A stretch of 64,000 bases of DNA from Phycisphaerales bacterium (GTDB lineage Bacteria > Planctomycetota > Phycisphaerae > Phycisphaerales > UBA1924): the NCBI GenBank assembly GCA_029260345.1, contig JAJDDK010000001.1, positions 62,001-126,000 on the forward strand. The letters are read 5' to 3'. The notes under the pieces are model-generated. The model saw only the letters and a program-made list of their open reading frames with translations. It searched no databases and was not told the DNA's origin. Both the position numbers and the translations under genes were made by a program. Of this stretch, positions 9,401 to 17,428 are shown piece after piece. Position 1 is the first letter of the stretch, and each line of letters opens with the position of its first letter.

Positions 9401-9662
9401 CATGCGCGTGCAGTTTACGGTCGGCGATCTCGGTGAAGGCTCCATTGTCGAAGCAGGCGTGGACGCTGTGGTCATCGAGAGCATTCTGTGCGACGGCTCC
9501 ATCCTCCTTGGCGACCTCAACGGCGACGGATTCGTGAACGGTTCCGATCTTGCCACGTTGCTGGCGAACTGGAACATGCCCGGCGCCAGCGATCTGAATG
9601 GCGACGGGACAACCAACGGCGCCGATTTGGCGGCATTGCTCGCCAACTGGACGGGGGAATGA
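6498..9662 (+). CDS. Secreted M36 (fungalysin-type) metallopeptidase with dockerin-like C-terminal tail
   Basis: A 1054-residue exported zinc protease. The start is GTG 6498, with GGGAGG seven bases upstream, and it leads straight into a signal peptide ending PAAVHA. An in-frame ATG at 6483 and an earlier opening at 6456 are less likely. After a thermolysin/fungalysin-type propeptide region comes HELTH near residue 501, with GEGWSDFF supplying the third zinc ligand near residue 525. The region after about residue 700 has a surface-protein beta domain and then a MAM/jelly-roll-like segment (from PFADDFESDLGWFVFG). The last 50 residues are two dockerin/EF-hand-like repeats (DLNGDGFVNG, DLNGDGTTNG), ending LLANWTGE. 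It is first of five genes sharing this tail. Confidence 0.88.
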   Translation: MIRTTMMCGALFVTLFSLPAAVHAQAPIDGVTPLHEPDLGLDPFDVRTDNAATQARIEQLQQSEVMNRRVEAKIALEQRLPGASVDLNAAMATPEFIRSTTSMLTAIPAAPMDAASIVKSFIESNESLFGIAPAALDRATITRDATTTHNGVRTMWWQQEIDGVPVLGADVRANVLPDGRLATIGSRMLPDGAINAARAKAINVSRLDAVQIAATNIGVDVPASLNILRSIESPTAPITFARTQNLKRDVKTDFVYFPVTFNDIRPAHRVTLAATNDTNVYELIVDATNGEILHRQNHTWYGGGTDGVYRVWTSDSPAPMTPGPDTPNGAQAPEVARELLTIGSLSAIGSPSGWISVGLNETVGNNVDAGTDLDDDEEIDLPRPQGSPFRVFDFPINLASTPDTYREASVVQGFYVANEYHDQLYDLGFTETFGNFQDDNFGRGGAGGDPLNLHVHDGQGFNNANFNSSGVDGDFAFVQMFIFDGPSPDRDGNLDTHILIHELTHGTSIRIHGGLTGGQARGMGEGWSDFFGLSLTAEDGDARDGIYAMSGFVTLDGLGVPFIDNYYFGIRRYPYTTDLNRNPLTYGDIDADTFDVDPMIPRNPVFGSSSLGQVHNVGEVWCTALWECRAILMDNHGFAGNDLMMQLVVDGMKLTTTTSPNLVQARDAILLADQINNGGANVCDLWAGFAKRGLGGDAFSDSVSTTNIIESFDIPIGVNFIIDGGAPGRVQAGLPESFEVEITENCGAPLTPGTARLVLTINGEPAQEFPLVPTEGAAGVLVATIPALMCGDVATYYVAADTGDGEYTFPAGGAADQIDLQVVTDVQTPFADDFESDLGWFVFGDAEEGQWERAIPAGNGGFRGDPITDADGSGQCYVTDNSENGDVDGGTSTLFSPTLDATGEGDAILSYYVWYVNDIGTFVDDTMLIEVSNDDGQNWTTVEEISAPTNGWELHTFRIADLVEPTSTMRVQFTVGDLGEGSIVEAGVDAVVIESILCDGSILLGDLNGDGFVNGSDLATLLANWNMPGASDLNGDGTTNGADLAALLANWTGE

Positions 9663-9754
9663 ACGGGTTTGCGCGCCGATTCACCACATGACGCTGTAGC
9701 GGCGCGGCGGCTTCAGATACGCTCCGGTCTTCAACCTCAGACATGGAGCCTCAC

Positions 9755-11062
9755 ATGAAGAAGTTTTCTGTCGTCGCTGCGTTCGTGTTGACTTCTCCTG
9801 TGCTCGCGGGCGCCCCGTGCATGCCCGTGTGGGACATCGCGCTCGGTGACGCGGGCACCAACGCGCTCATCGCGCACTTCGAAACCTACGACGATGGCGC
9901 CGGGCCTCAGTTGTATTCAACCGGCAGCTACACCAGCATCGATGGTGTCCTCGCCAACCGAATCGCGCGCTGGGACGGCGCGCAGTGGAATCCGTTGGGA
10001 ACCGGGCTTGCCGGCAATTTCAGCAACGAACTCGAAGTGTTTGACGGCGAGTTGTACGTCGCGGGCTACTTCAACTCCGCCGGCAGCGCGACCGGCAGCG
10101 CCAAGATCGCCAGTTGGGACGGCGCCCAATGGAACGGCCTTGATGCGCAGCTCGAACTGTTCACCAATTCGCTCTGGGCGCTGAAAACCTGGGACGACGG
10201 CAACGGCGAGGCGCTCTACATCGGCGGCAACTACGTCGACATCGGCGGCGCCGGTGGCCCCGATTTCATCGCGAAATGGGATGGTGTCTCGTTCAGCCCC
10301 GTCGGCGGCACGATCGCCGGCGTCGGCATCCCCCTGATCGTCCTCGACATCGAAGTGTTCCAAGGTGAGCTGTACATCGCCGGTCGCTTCTCCTCTGTCG
10401 GCGGCGTCGCGGCAAGCCACATCGCCAAATGGGACGGCGCCAACTGGTCCGCCGTCGGCAGCGGCATCACCGGAACGCAAGTGATTCAACTCGGCGTCGC
10501 CGACGATGGCAACGGCCCGGCGCTGTACGCAGGCGGTAATTTCACAACCGCCGGAGGAGTCGCCGCCGCGAACATCGCCAAGTGGGACGGCTCAACGTGG
10601 TCCGCTCTCGGCAGCGGAACCAGCGGAACCGTGCAAGCCATCGCCGGATTTGACGACGGCAATGGATCAAAGGTTTACGTCGGTGGCAACTTCATCTCAG
10701 CTGGCGGACAAACCGTCAACGGCATCGCGACATGGAACGGCACAACTTGGCAACCCGTCGGAAGCGGCATCGCACCGGTTGGTGATGCGTCTGTGTTTGA
10801 CCTGTACCCCAATGGCGACCGACTCACCGCCGGCGGCTCGTTCACATCCATCGTCGGCCTGCCTGCGATCGGCCGCGCCGCGCAGCTCATCGCATGCGAA
10901 CCCGGCAGCCCGGCGGACTTCAACGGCGACGGATTCGTAAACGGCGTTGATCTCGCAGCGCTCCTCGCCAACTGGGGCATGCCCGGATTCACCGACCTCA
11001 ACGACGACGGCGTCACCAACGGTTCAGATCTCGCCGCCCTTCTCGCGGCGTGGAGTTCCTAA
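9755..11062 (+). CDS. Secreted WDG-repeat (propeller-like) protein with dockerin-like tail
   Basis: A 435-residue exported protein with a short signal peptide (SPVLAGAP). The body is a series of about seven repeats of the form IAKWDGxxWxxLGxGxxGT...VYVGGNFxxAGG, a pattern found in bacterial extracellular proteins and likely to fold as a beta propeller. No catalytic motif is visible and the function is unknown. The C-terminus carries DFNGDGFVNG and DLNDDGVTNG repeats and ends LLAAWSS. ATG 9755 is preferred over 9743 because GGAG sits six bases before it. The next gene starts 12 bases after the stop, so the two are probably co-transcribed. Confidence 0.75.
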   Translation: MKKFSVVAAFVLTSPVLAGAPCMPVWDIALGDAGTNALIAHFETYDDGAGPQLYSTGSYTSIDGVLANRIARWDGAQWNPLGTGLAGNFSNELEVFDGELYVAGYFNSAGSATGSAKIASWDGAQWNGLDAQLELFTNSLWALKTWDDGNGEALYIGGNYVDIGGAGGPDFIAKWDGVSFSPVGGTIAGVGIPLIVLDIEVFQGELYIAGRFSSVGGVAASHIAKWDGANWSAVGSGITGTQVIQLGVADDGNGPALYAGGNFTTAGGVAAANIAKWDGSTWSALGSGTSGTVQAIAGFDDGNGSKVYVGGNFISAGGQTVNGIATWNGTTWQPVGSGIAPVGDASVFDLYPNGDRLTAGGSFTSIVGLPAIGRAAQLIACEPGSPADFNGDGFVNGVDLAALLANWGMPGFTDLNDDGVTNGSDLAALLAAWSS

Positions 11063-11074
11063 AGGGGCCACACC

Positions 11075-12730
11075 ATGGCGATTCGAATGCTGATTCCCTT
11101 GTCGCTGCTGCTCTTCAGCGCCGCTTCGGCTTCACTCGCATCGCCAGTTGGTGACTTTGCCGCGCAGCTTGATTCGAACGTCGCGTCCGGCGCCATCTCA
11201 GCGCCGGACGCGGCTGTCATTCGTGCCCTCGCCATCCTCGCGCCTGACAAACTCCCGGCCCAATTCGCCGAACTCAATCGCAAACCGGTCAGATGCGCCA
11301 CAAGCATCATCAAAGCCGCGAAGACCGAATCGTCGCGTGCGTCCAAGCCGCTCCGAGATACGTTTACCGACACCATCGAAGGCGGCGCCCCATGCAACGC
11401 CGGCGGGCTTTTCCCCTTCTCGCTTCAATCGCAAACGCACCCGATCACCGTGCATTACCAATCCGCCGGTGGCGCCACTGAGGCGAATCGTGCCCTGCAA
11501 TTCGCCGAAGAAGCGTGGACCCAGCAAGTCGATGTCCTCGGCTTCACCGCCCCACTCCTCGACAACGGCGCCTGTTCGACTGATTCAAATCTCGACATCT
11601 TCATGTGGACCGGCTCCGGCAGCGCCTACGTCCTCGACCTTTTCCCCAACAACGCAACCACGTGGGATGACTACGCCTGCTACATGGTGATCGATCCCAA
11701 CGTCTGGGGCGGCATGTATCTCGAAAGCACCGTCTGGCACGAGTTCAACCACATGTGCCAAGCCGCCGACGATTGGTGGGAAGCCGGCGCTTCCTTCGAA
11801 GCGACTTCAACCTTCATCGAAGAGCTCGCGGATGATCCTCTCGACTACTACATCGAAGTGATGCCCGATTTCACGAGCCGCCCGCAGCGCCCATTCGAGT
11901 GGAACGACAACTACTCAACGTTTTTCATGTACGGCGCCGTGCAGCAACTCCTTTTCATGCGCGATCGCTACTTCGGCGGCGACTACAGCTTCATGGCCGA
12001 TGCATGGCTCGGCTCACGCAGTACGGCGCGGGGCTGCTACTGCCAGCCCCAACTCAACGAACCCGACATCCTTGACGCGTTCGATGCCGTGCTCGACCCC
12101 CTCGGCGTGAGTTACGAAGAGGCTCTGATCGAATTCTCGCGCTGGCGCTGGTTCGCCGGACCCAACGACGATGGCATGCACTTCGAAGAGGGCGGAAACT
12201 GGCCGGGCAACACGACGGTGCCATATGTCGCCACGCAAAACACGAACAATTTGCCCGCGACGATCAACATCACCAGTTCCGGGCCCTGGTCGCACGGCGC
12301 CGCATACGTGCGGCTCAACGTGAACGGGCCCGTCATGGGCAACATCAGCGCCACCTTCAACAGCGCCGCCGCCACCCGCTGGCACGTCGAAGCCCTGCGC
12401 GTCGGCGCTGCAAGCGACTGGCAGTTCGGTGTCGATCAGCCGGGATCATTCACAGTGAATCCGTCCGGCGCGACTGAGATCATCTTCAAAGTGCTAAATC
12501 TCGCGCCGCTGAGCTTTGATGCGGACTTCCTGTCGGCATCCGCCGCGCCAATTACGCTGCAACTCGCCGTTGCGCCAATCACCGCCGATCTCAACGGCGA
12601 CGGCGTCGTCAACGGCGCCGACCTCGCCGCGATGCTCGCTCAGTGGGGCACAGCGGGTCCGGCGGATCTAAACAACGATGGTGTCGTAAACGGCGCCGAT
12701 CTCGCGGCACTATTGGCCAGTTGGGGCTAA
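11075..12730 (+). CDS. Secreted putative metallopeptidase (HEFNH motif) with dockerin-like tail
   Basis: A 551-residue protein with a signal peptide (SAASASLASP). The central motif WHEFNHMCQAADDWWEAG contains HExxH followed by an acidic/aromatic stretch and EATSTFIEE. This resembles the gluzincin-like arrangement seen in MXAN_6640-type putative metalloproteases, though I cannot confirm the family. A Gly/Ser-rich beta region follows from about residue 390. Two dockerin-like repeats (DLNGDGVVNG, DLNNDGVVNG) end the chain at LLASWG. It lies 12 bp after the preceding secreted protein gene. Protease function is inferred from the motif only. Confidence 0.65.
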   Translation: MAIRMLIPLSLLLFSAASASLASPVGDFAAQLDSNVASGAISAPDAAVIRALAILAPDKLPAQFAELNRKPVRCATSIIKAAKTESSRASKPLRDTFTDTIEGGAPCNAGGLFPFSLQSQTHPITVHYQSAGGATEANRALQFAEEAWTQQVDVLGFTAPLLDNGACSTDSNLDIFMWTGSGSAYVLDLFPNNATTWDDYACYMVIDPNVWGGMYLESTVWHEFNHMCQAADDWWEAGASFEATSTFIEELADDPLDYYIEVMPDFTSRPQRPFEWNDNYSTFFMYGAVQQLLFMRDRYFGGDYSFMADAWLGSRSTARGCYCQPQLNEPDILDAFDAVLDPLGVSYEEALIEFSRWRWFAGPNDDGMHFEEGGNWPGNTTVPYVATQNTNNLPATINITSSGPWSHGAAYVRLNVNGPVMGNISATFNSAAATRWHVEALRVGAASDWQFGVDQPGSFTVNPSGATEIIFKVLNLAPLSFDADFLSASAAPITLQLAVAPITADLNGDGVVNGADLAAMLAQWGTAGPADLNNDGVVNGADLAALLASWG

Positions 12731-12786
12731 TATTCGCCACCCCGATGCAGCTTTCTATACGACTGTTTAACATTTTATGTTTCATC

Positions 12787-12815
12787 TTGGATGTCGCGCC
12801 CAAGAGCATTAGCAT
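12787..12815 (+). promoter_or_regulatory. Sigma70-type promoter placing the transcription start at the gene's ATG (leaderless)
   Basis: TTGGAT (12787-12792), a 17-base spacer, TAGCAT (12810-12815) and six bases before ATG 12822. There is no Shine-Dalgarno. The same geometry recurs before the paralog at 14306, which supports both the promoter and the choice of start. Confidence 0.6.
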
Positions 12816-12821
12816 CATGCG

Positions 12822-14213
12822 ATGCTGACGATCATGACTCACTGGTCTCGTTGCTCCGCAGCCGCCGTGCTTGGCGCCGGATCAGTCGCGTTCGCGGCGG
12901 AGCTTCACGTTCCGTCGCAATTCACAACGATTCAGGGCGCCATCGACGCGGCAACTGACCTTGATGAGATCGTTGTTGATGATGGCGTCTATCCTGAGGC
13001 CATTGATTTTTCAGGCAAAGCGCTCGTTGTGCGCAGCGTCAACGGCGCTGAAGCAACGACGATTGATGCGTTTCTATTAAACGCACCAGTGGTCACCATG
13101 ATCAATGTCCCAGAAAGCGCCGTGCTGCAAGGCTTCACCATTCGCGGCGGCGCCGGACTGAGAGACCGCTTCAGCAACATCGGCGGCGGGCTCTACTTCA
13201 TGAATTCGAGTCCGATCGTCCTGGAGTGCATTGTACGAGACAATTTCGTCGACGGTGTCGGCGCCGGCGCCTTTGTTTCCGGCGGCGCCCCAACATTTCT
13301 TTACACCACGTTCTTGCGCAACCATGCGATCACAAACATTGGAGTGGCCTCGCAAGCGGGCGGCCTATACGTCTTCAACGCGGACGTTCTCGTTTCGCAT
13401 TGCCGCTTTCTCGGAAACACGAGCCACAAGGGCGGCGGCATTTTGGCGCTGATGTCGCAAATCACAGTCTCAAATTGCATTTTCAGTGGAAATGGAATCA
13501 CACCAACGGCCGGTGGCGGCGCCATGCACCTGAGCTATTCGTCGGGCGTCGTGACCAACTCCACAATCGTCAACAACAACGCGACCACCGGACGGTCACT
13601 CTCGGGCGAGTCGAGTGAATTGATGTGCTCAAATTCAATCATCTGGTCGCCGCAACTCAATCAAATTGCGCACAGCGACTCCAATTTCTCCTTCGCTTAT
13701 TGCAACATTCGCGCCAGCGGTGGCTCCGGCGCGACATGGAACTCATCCATTGGGACTGATCGTGGCGGAAACATTGACGTTGATCCTGAATTTCTGGACG
13801 CCGATGGCGCCGACAACATCGCAGGCACTGCCGACGACATGCTCGAACTTGCGCCTTCATCCCCATGCATCGACGCCGGGAGCAATGCCCAGCTCGACGC
13901 CGACCAGCTTGATCTTGACGGCGACGCCGATATGTCGGAGCCGAATCCATTCGATGTCTATGGGCGCCCACGACAAGTCGACGATCCGCTGACACCAGAC
14001 ACTGGCAAAGGCGCCGCTCCCATCGTTGATCTCGGAGCCCTGGAATCGCAAAGCGGAGTCATCCTTGCCGACTTCAACGGCGACGGATTTGTCAATGGGG
14101 ACGACCTCGCGCAACTCCTCTCACAATGGGGCACGGCCGGTGCGGCAGACCTGAACACCGACGGCGTTGTGGACGGCGCCGATCTTGCCGCTCTGCTCGC
14201 GAACTGGAGCTAA
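12822..14213 (+). CDS. Secreted right-handed beta-helix protein, choice-of-anchor Q type, dockerin-like tail
   Basis: A 463-residue exported protein; the signal peptide ends AFAAEL. The segment FTTIQGAIDAATDLDEIVV with DDGVY is the standard opening of pectate-lyase-like beta-helix proteins. Short repeats with GGG and SxPxxxxC turns form the helix. It then carries the choice-of-anchor Q pattern SPCIDAGSN ... FDVYGRPRQVDD ... APIVDLGALE, and ends with DFNGDGFVNG and DLNTDGVVDG repeats and LLANWS. No catalytic residues stand out, so an adhesive or carbohydrate-binding role is as likely as lyase activity. It is a tandem paralog of the next gene (similar signal peptide, first 300 residues and promoter). 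Confidence 0.75.
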   Translation: MLTIMTHWSRCSAAAVLGAGSVAFAAELHVPSQFTTIQGAIDAATDLDEIVVDDGVYPEAIDFSGKALVVRSVNGAEATTIDAFLLNAPVVTMINVPESAVLQGFTIRGGAGLRDRFSNIGGGLYFMNSSPIVLECIVRDNFVDGVGAGAFVSGGAPTFLYTTFLRNHAITNIGVASQAGGLYVFNADVLVSHCRFLGNTSHKGGGILALMSQITVSNCIFSGNGITPTAGGGAMHLSYSSGVVTNSTIVNNNATTGRSLSGESSELMCSNSIIWSPQLNQIAHSDSNFSFAYCNIRASGGSGATWNSSIGTDRGGNIDVDPEFLDADGADNIAGTADDMLELAPSSPCIDAGSNAQLDADQLDLDGDADMSEPNPFDVYGRPRQVDDPLTPDTGKGAAPIVDLGALESQSGVILADFNGDGFVNGDDLAQLLSQWGTAGAADLNTDGVVDGADLAALLANWS

Positions 14214-14219
14214 ATTCGA

Positions 14220-14236
14220 CGCCTCAAGGCGGTTTT
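14220..14236 (+). terminator. Weak terminator-like hairpin after the first beta-helix gene
   Basis: CGCCTCAAGGCG (14220-14231) can form a 4-5 bp stem, followed by GTTTT. It lies seven bases after the stop codon of the upstream gene and upstream of the next gene's own promoter. The stem is short. Confidence 0.3.
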
Positions 14237-14270
14237 CGCTTGCTTTAACATGAGTTTCCGATGCAGCCTC

Positions 14271-14299
14271 TTGGACGGAAATGGAATCGGAATTAGCAT
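14271..14299 (+). promoter_or_regulatory. Sigma70-type promoter for a leaderless transcript, duplicate of the one at 12787
   Basis: TTGGAC (14271-14276), a 17-base spacer, TAGCAT (14294-14299) and six bases before ATG 14306. The spacing is identical to the promoter of the upstream paralog, while the spacer sequence differs. No Shine-Dalgarno is present. Confidence 0.6.
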
Positions 14300-14305
14300 T
14301 GCCTC

Positions 14306-17300
14306 ATGAGCATCCTTCCTCGCCTGCGGCGTGCCGCCGCCCTGATCGTGCTGATCGGCGCCGCCCCGACTTTCGCGGCGGAGCTTCACGTTCCTGCACA
14401 GTTCGCGACGATCCAAGCCGCGATCGACGCGGCGAACAACGCCGATGAAATCATCGTCGACGATGGCGTGTATGCAGAGGCGATCGACTTCACCGGAAAG
14501 ATGATTTCGGTGCGCAGCGTGAACGGCCCCGACACGACCACGGTGAATGCGTTTGGCCTGAACGCGCCCGTCGTCACGATGATCGGCGTGCCCGCCGGCG
14601 CGGAATTGACTGGCTTTACCCTCACCGGAGGCCACGGCCTTGATTCAAAATTCAGCGACCTTGGTGGAGGAGTCTATCTTCAAGACTCCAGTCCGATCGT
14701 GCGCGATTGTGTCCTGCGCGATCAAACTGTGAATGGTTTCGGCGGCGGCGTCTACATCAGCGGCGGCGCGCCGTCGTTCGCGTTTTGCACACTCTTAAGA
14801 AATATCGCCACCCAGCAGGCGGGCGGCATGTATGTCACGAATACGGACTTGACCCTCTCACACTGTCAGTTCCTTGGCAACATCGGCGATTTGGGCGCCG
14901 GCGTTCTGAGCATTGCGTCCAACCTTGACGTCATCAATTGCCTGTTCAGTGGAAATGGCGACATCACCACATCCAATGGCGGCGCTCTCTACTCCAACAA
15001 CTCCGTGGTTTCATTGCTGAACACCACCTTCGTGAACAACACTGCCGTCAATGGGCGGGCGCTCGCAAGCGTGTCCAGCACAGTGACGGTGGACAATTCA
15101 ATTATTTGGGGCGATCAAGTCAATCAAGTCTCGCAAGGCTCCTCGTCCGTCACCTATCAGCATTGCATCGTGCGCGGCAGTGGCGGATCCGGCATGAGCT
15201 GGAATCTCCCGGTCGGCATCGATGGTGGTTCAAACCTCGATGTTGATCCCCGCTTCCAAAATGCGCGCGGCGCCGACAACGTCGCCGGAACACTTGATGA
15301 CGACGCTCGGCTCTTCGATTTTTCCCCAGGCATCGATGCTGGACGCAATGACGCAGCGAGCTCAGTTCAGATGGATCTCGATGCCGCGACGCGCTTCCTC
15401 GACGACCCCGCCGTCGCCGACACTGGCAGCGGCGACGCCCCGATCATTGATCTCGGCGCTTACGAATTTCAATTCGCAAGCATGCCAGAGATTATTCATG
15501 TCGCTCTTGGGGAGTCGATCCAAAACGCTTTCGATTCGGCTCACAGCAACGCCATCATTTTGCTTGCGCCAGGCGAGCACATTCAGACACTCACGATTTC
15601 TGGAAAGCACTTCACGATTCAGAGCGCCGACCCCGGTTCACCTGCAACGATTTCGCCAGCGCTGCCGAATCTCAATCCAATCGTGACGGTTCTTGGACCT
15701 GGGGCAGGCCTCACACTTTCCAATGTGATCGTCACCAATCACCTTCAATTCGGCCCTCCGGCCATTGTGTGCGACGATGGAACGCTTGTCATTACTGACT
15801 CCGTCTTTGATTCAATTGAATCGACGTCCGGTTCCGCCATTACGTGTTCAAGAACCGAATTGACTATCGCCGACAGCGTTTTTTCGAACAACCGAGCCGC
15901 GGACATGATCTCTGAACCCAATAACGATGGTGGCGCAATCTATGCAAGTGAATTCTCCGAGGTGCACATTGCGAACACCATTTTTTCAGACAATGTGGCG
16001 CTGAACAACGGGGGCGCCATTCGAATCGATGACAGCACGATGCACATTTCCGGCTCAACTTTTCTGTGTAATGAAGTCGGTAACTCCCGCGGGGGATCGA
16101 TTTTCACCCATTCGAGCGACGTCGAGATCGACTCTTCCACTTTTGAAAAGAATTCGAGCCTTTTCGCAGGCGGGATTTCAGTCGAGTTTGGCTCGCTGGC
16201 CGTCTCAAACTCATTGTTCTATCAAAATGATGTGCGCGCCATTCACGCATCAACCGGTGAAGTGCATCTTTCCGACACTTCATTCATCGAAAACGGCCCG
16301 CGCGGCGCCGTGAGCGCGACGAACAGAATGCTGACCGTTGCTCGTTGTCAATTCCTTCGAAACTCAGGTGTATTCGGGCAGGACGCCGGCGGAAGCATTC
16401 GATCGAGCAGTCAGTCCGGAGTTCAGATTTTGGAAACCACCTTTGTGGAGAATGAAGGCCGAGTTGGGGGAGCGATCGCCATTGTGAATCCGGTCGGGGA
16501 TGTCGAGATTCGAAGAACTCTTTTTGCCCGCAACAACGCAACAGTGCAGATCGGCGCGGCGTTCATGGAAGCCCCCCCATTGGATCACGAGACCACCATC
16601 AGCGAATGTGTATTTATCGAGAACTCGACCTACGGAGAGACCGGCGCCTTGCAGATTTCGGGAAACACCGTCATCACGGAGTGTTTGTTTGCGTCCAATT
16701 CGTCGAACAGCAATCCATCTGCAATCTTGATCTACGACAGCACTTCCGTTGCTGAAGAAGAATTGGCGTTCCAGAACAACATCATCTACGGCAATGCATT
16801 GATGTCTTCTTTTGACGCTTTACCCATTCAATTGTGGGGATGGAGCACGGTGCAGGTTGCAATTGCTCATTCGGACGTTCAATCGCTTTATACGTCCGAG
16901 GATGAATGGAATTTGCCCTTTGCCTTGGACGCCGGCGGCAACATCGACGCCGACCCTCTCTTCCGCGACCCCATCGGCCCCGACGGCATACCCGGCACTG
17001 GCGACGAGGACTACACGCTCCTCCCCGGCTCACCATGCATCGACGCCGGCGCCAATGATCTCGTCGCGCCTGATTTCTTCGACCTCGACGACGACGGCGA
17101 CACCACCGAACCAACCCCCTTCGATCTTCGCGGCTTGCCCCGCTTCATCGACGATCCCGGCACGCCCGACAGCGGCGCCGGCGTCGCGCCCATCGTCGAC
17201 ATCGGCCCCTACGAGTTTCAAGGCGTCAGTGTGCTCGCTGATATGAACGGCGATGGCGCTGTCAATGGCGACGATCTGGCCACGCTGCTTTCACTTTGGG

Positions 17301-17398
17301 GTCCGTGTCCGGAAGGCGGGTCATGCCGCGCTGATTTGAATGACGATGGCGCCGTCAATGGGACCGACTTGGCGGTTTTGCTCGCGAACTGGAACTAA
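14306..17398 (+). CDS. Large secreted double beta-helix protein, choice-of-anchor Q type, dockerin-like tail
   Basis: A 1030-residue exported protein (signal peptide ends TFAAEL). Residues 1 to about 390 duplicate the previous gene: FATIQAAIDAANNADEIIV opening, GGGVY turns, then APIIDLGAYEFQ. A second beta-helix module begins at MPEIIHVALGESIQNAFD (about residue 393) and runs to a second anchor-Q segment (SPCIDAGANDLVAPDFFDLD ... APIVDIGPYEFQ). Two dockerin-like repeats (DMNGDGAVNG, DLNDDGAVNG), separated by a Cys-containing insert (GPCPEGGSCRA), end at LLANWN. The second module has lower G+C: 28/60 and 30/60 in two lines I counted (15781-15840 and 16141-16200). Function is unknown; a surface adhesin or polysaccharide-active role is plausible. 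Confidence 0.75.
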   Translation: MSILPRLRRAAALIVLIGAAPTFAAELHVPAQFATIQAAIDAANNADEIIVDDGVYAEAIDFTGKMISVRSVNGPDTTTVNAFGLNAPVVTMIGVPAGAELTGFTLTGGHGLDSKFSDLGGGVYLQDSSPIVRDCVLRDQTVNGFGGGVYISGGAPSFAFCTLLRNIATQQAGGMYVTNTDLTLSHCQFLGNIGDLGAGVLSIASNLDVINCLFSGNGDITTSNGGALYSNNSVVSLLNTTFVNNTAVNGRALASVSSTVTVDNSIIWGDQVNQVSQGSSSVTYQHCIVRGSGGSGMSWNLPVGIDGGSNLDVDPRFQNARGADNVAGTLDDDARLFDFSPGIDAGRNDAASSVQMDLDAATRFLDDPAVADTGSGDAPIIDLGAYEFQFASMPEIIHVALGESIQNAFDSAHSNAIILLAPGEHIQTLTISGKHFTIQSADPGSPATISPALPNLNPIVTVLGPGAGLTLSNVIVTNHLQFGPPAIVCDDGTLVITDSVFDSIESTSGSAITCSRTELTIADSVFSNNRAADMISEPNNDGGAIYASEFSEVHIANTIFSDNVALNNGGAIRIDDSTMHISGSTFLCNEVGNSRGGSIFTHSSDVEIDSSTFEKNSSLFAGGISVEFGSLAVSNSLFYQNDVRAIHASTGEVHLSDTSFIENGPRGAVSATNRMLTVARCQFLRNSGVFGQDAGGSIRSSSQSGVQILETTFVENEGRVGGAIAIVNPVGDVEIRRTLFARNNATVQIGAAFMEAPPLDHETTISECVFIENSTYGETGALQISGNTVITECLFASNSSNSNPSAILIYDSTSVAEEELAFQNNIIYGNALMSSFDALPIQLWGWSTVQVAIAHSDVQSLYTSEDEWNLPFALDAGGNIDADPLFRDPIGPDGIPGTGDEDYTLLPGSPCIDAGANDLVAPDFFDLDDDGDTTEPTPFDLRGLPRFIDDPGTPDSGAGVAPIVDIGPYEFQGVSVLADMNGDGAVNGDDLATLLSLWGPCPEGGSCRADLNDDGAVNGTDLAVLLANWN

Positions 17399-17428
17399 AC
17401 GCGCGGCCCGCGCCTCCAAACGGTGTTC

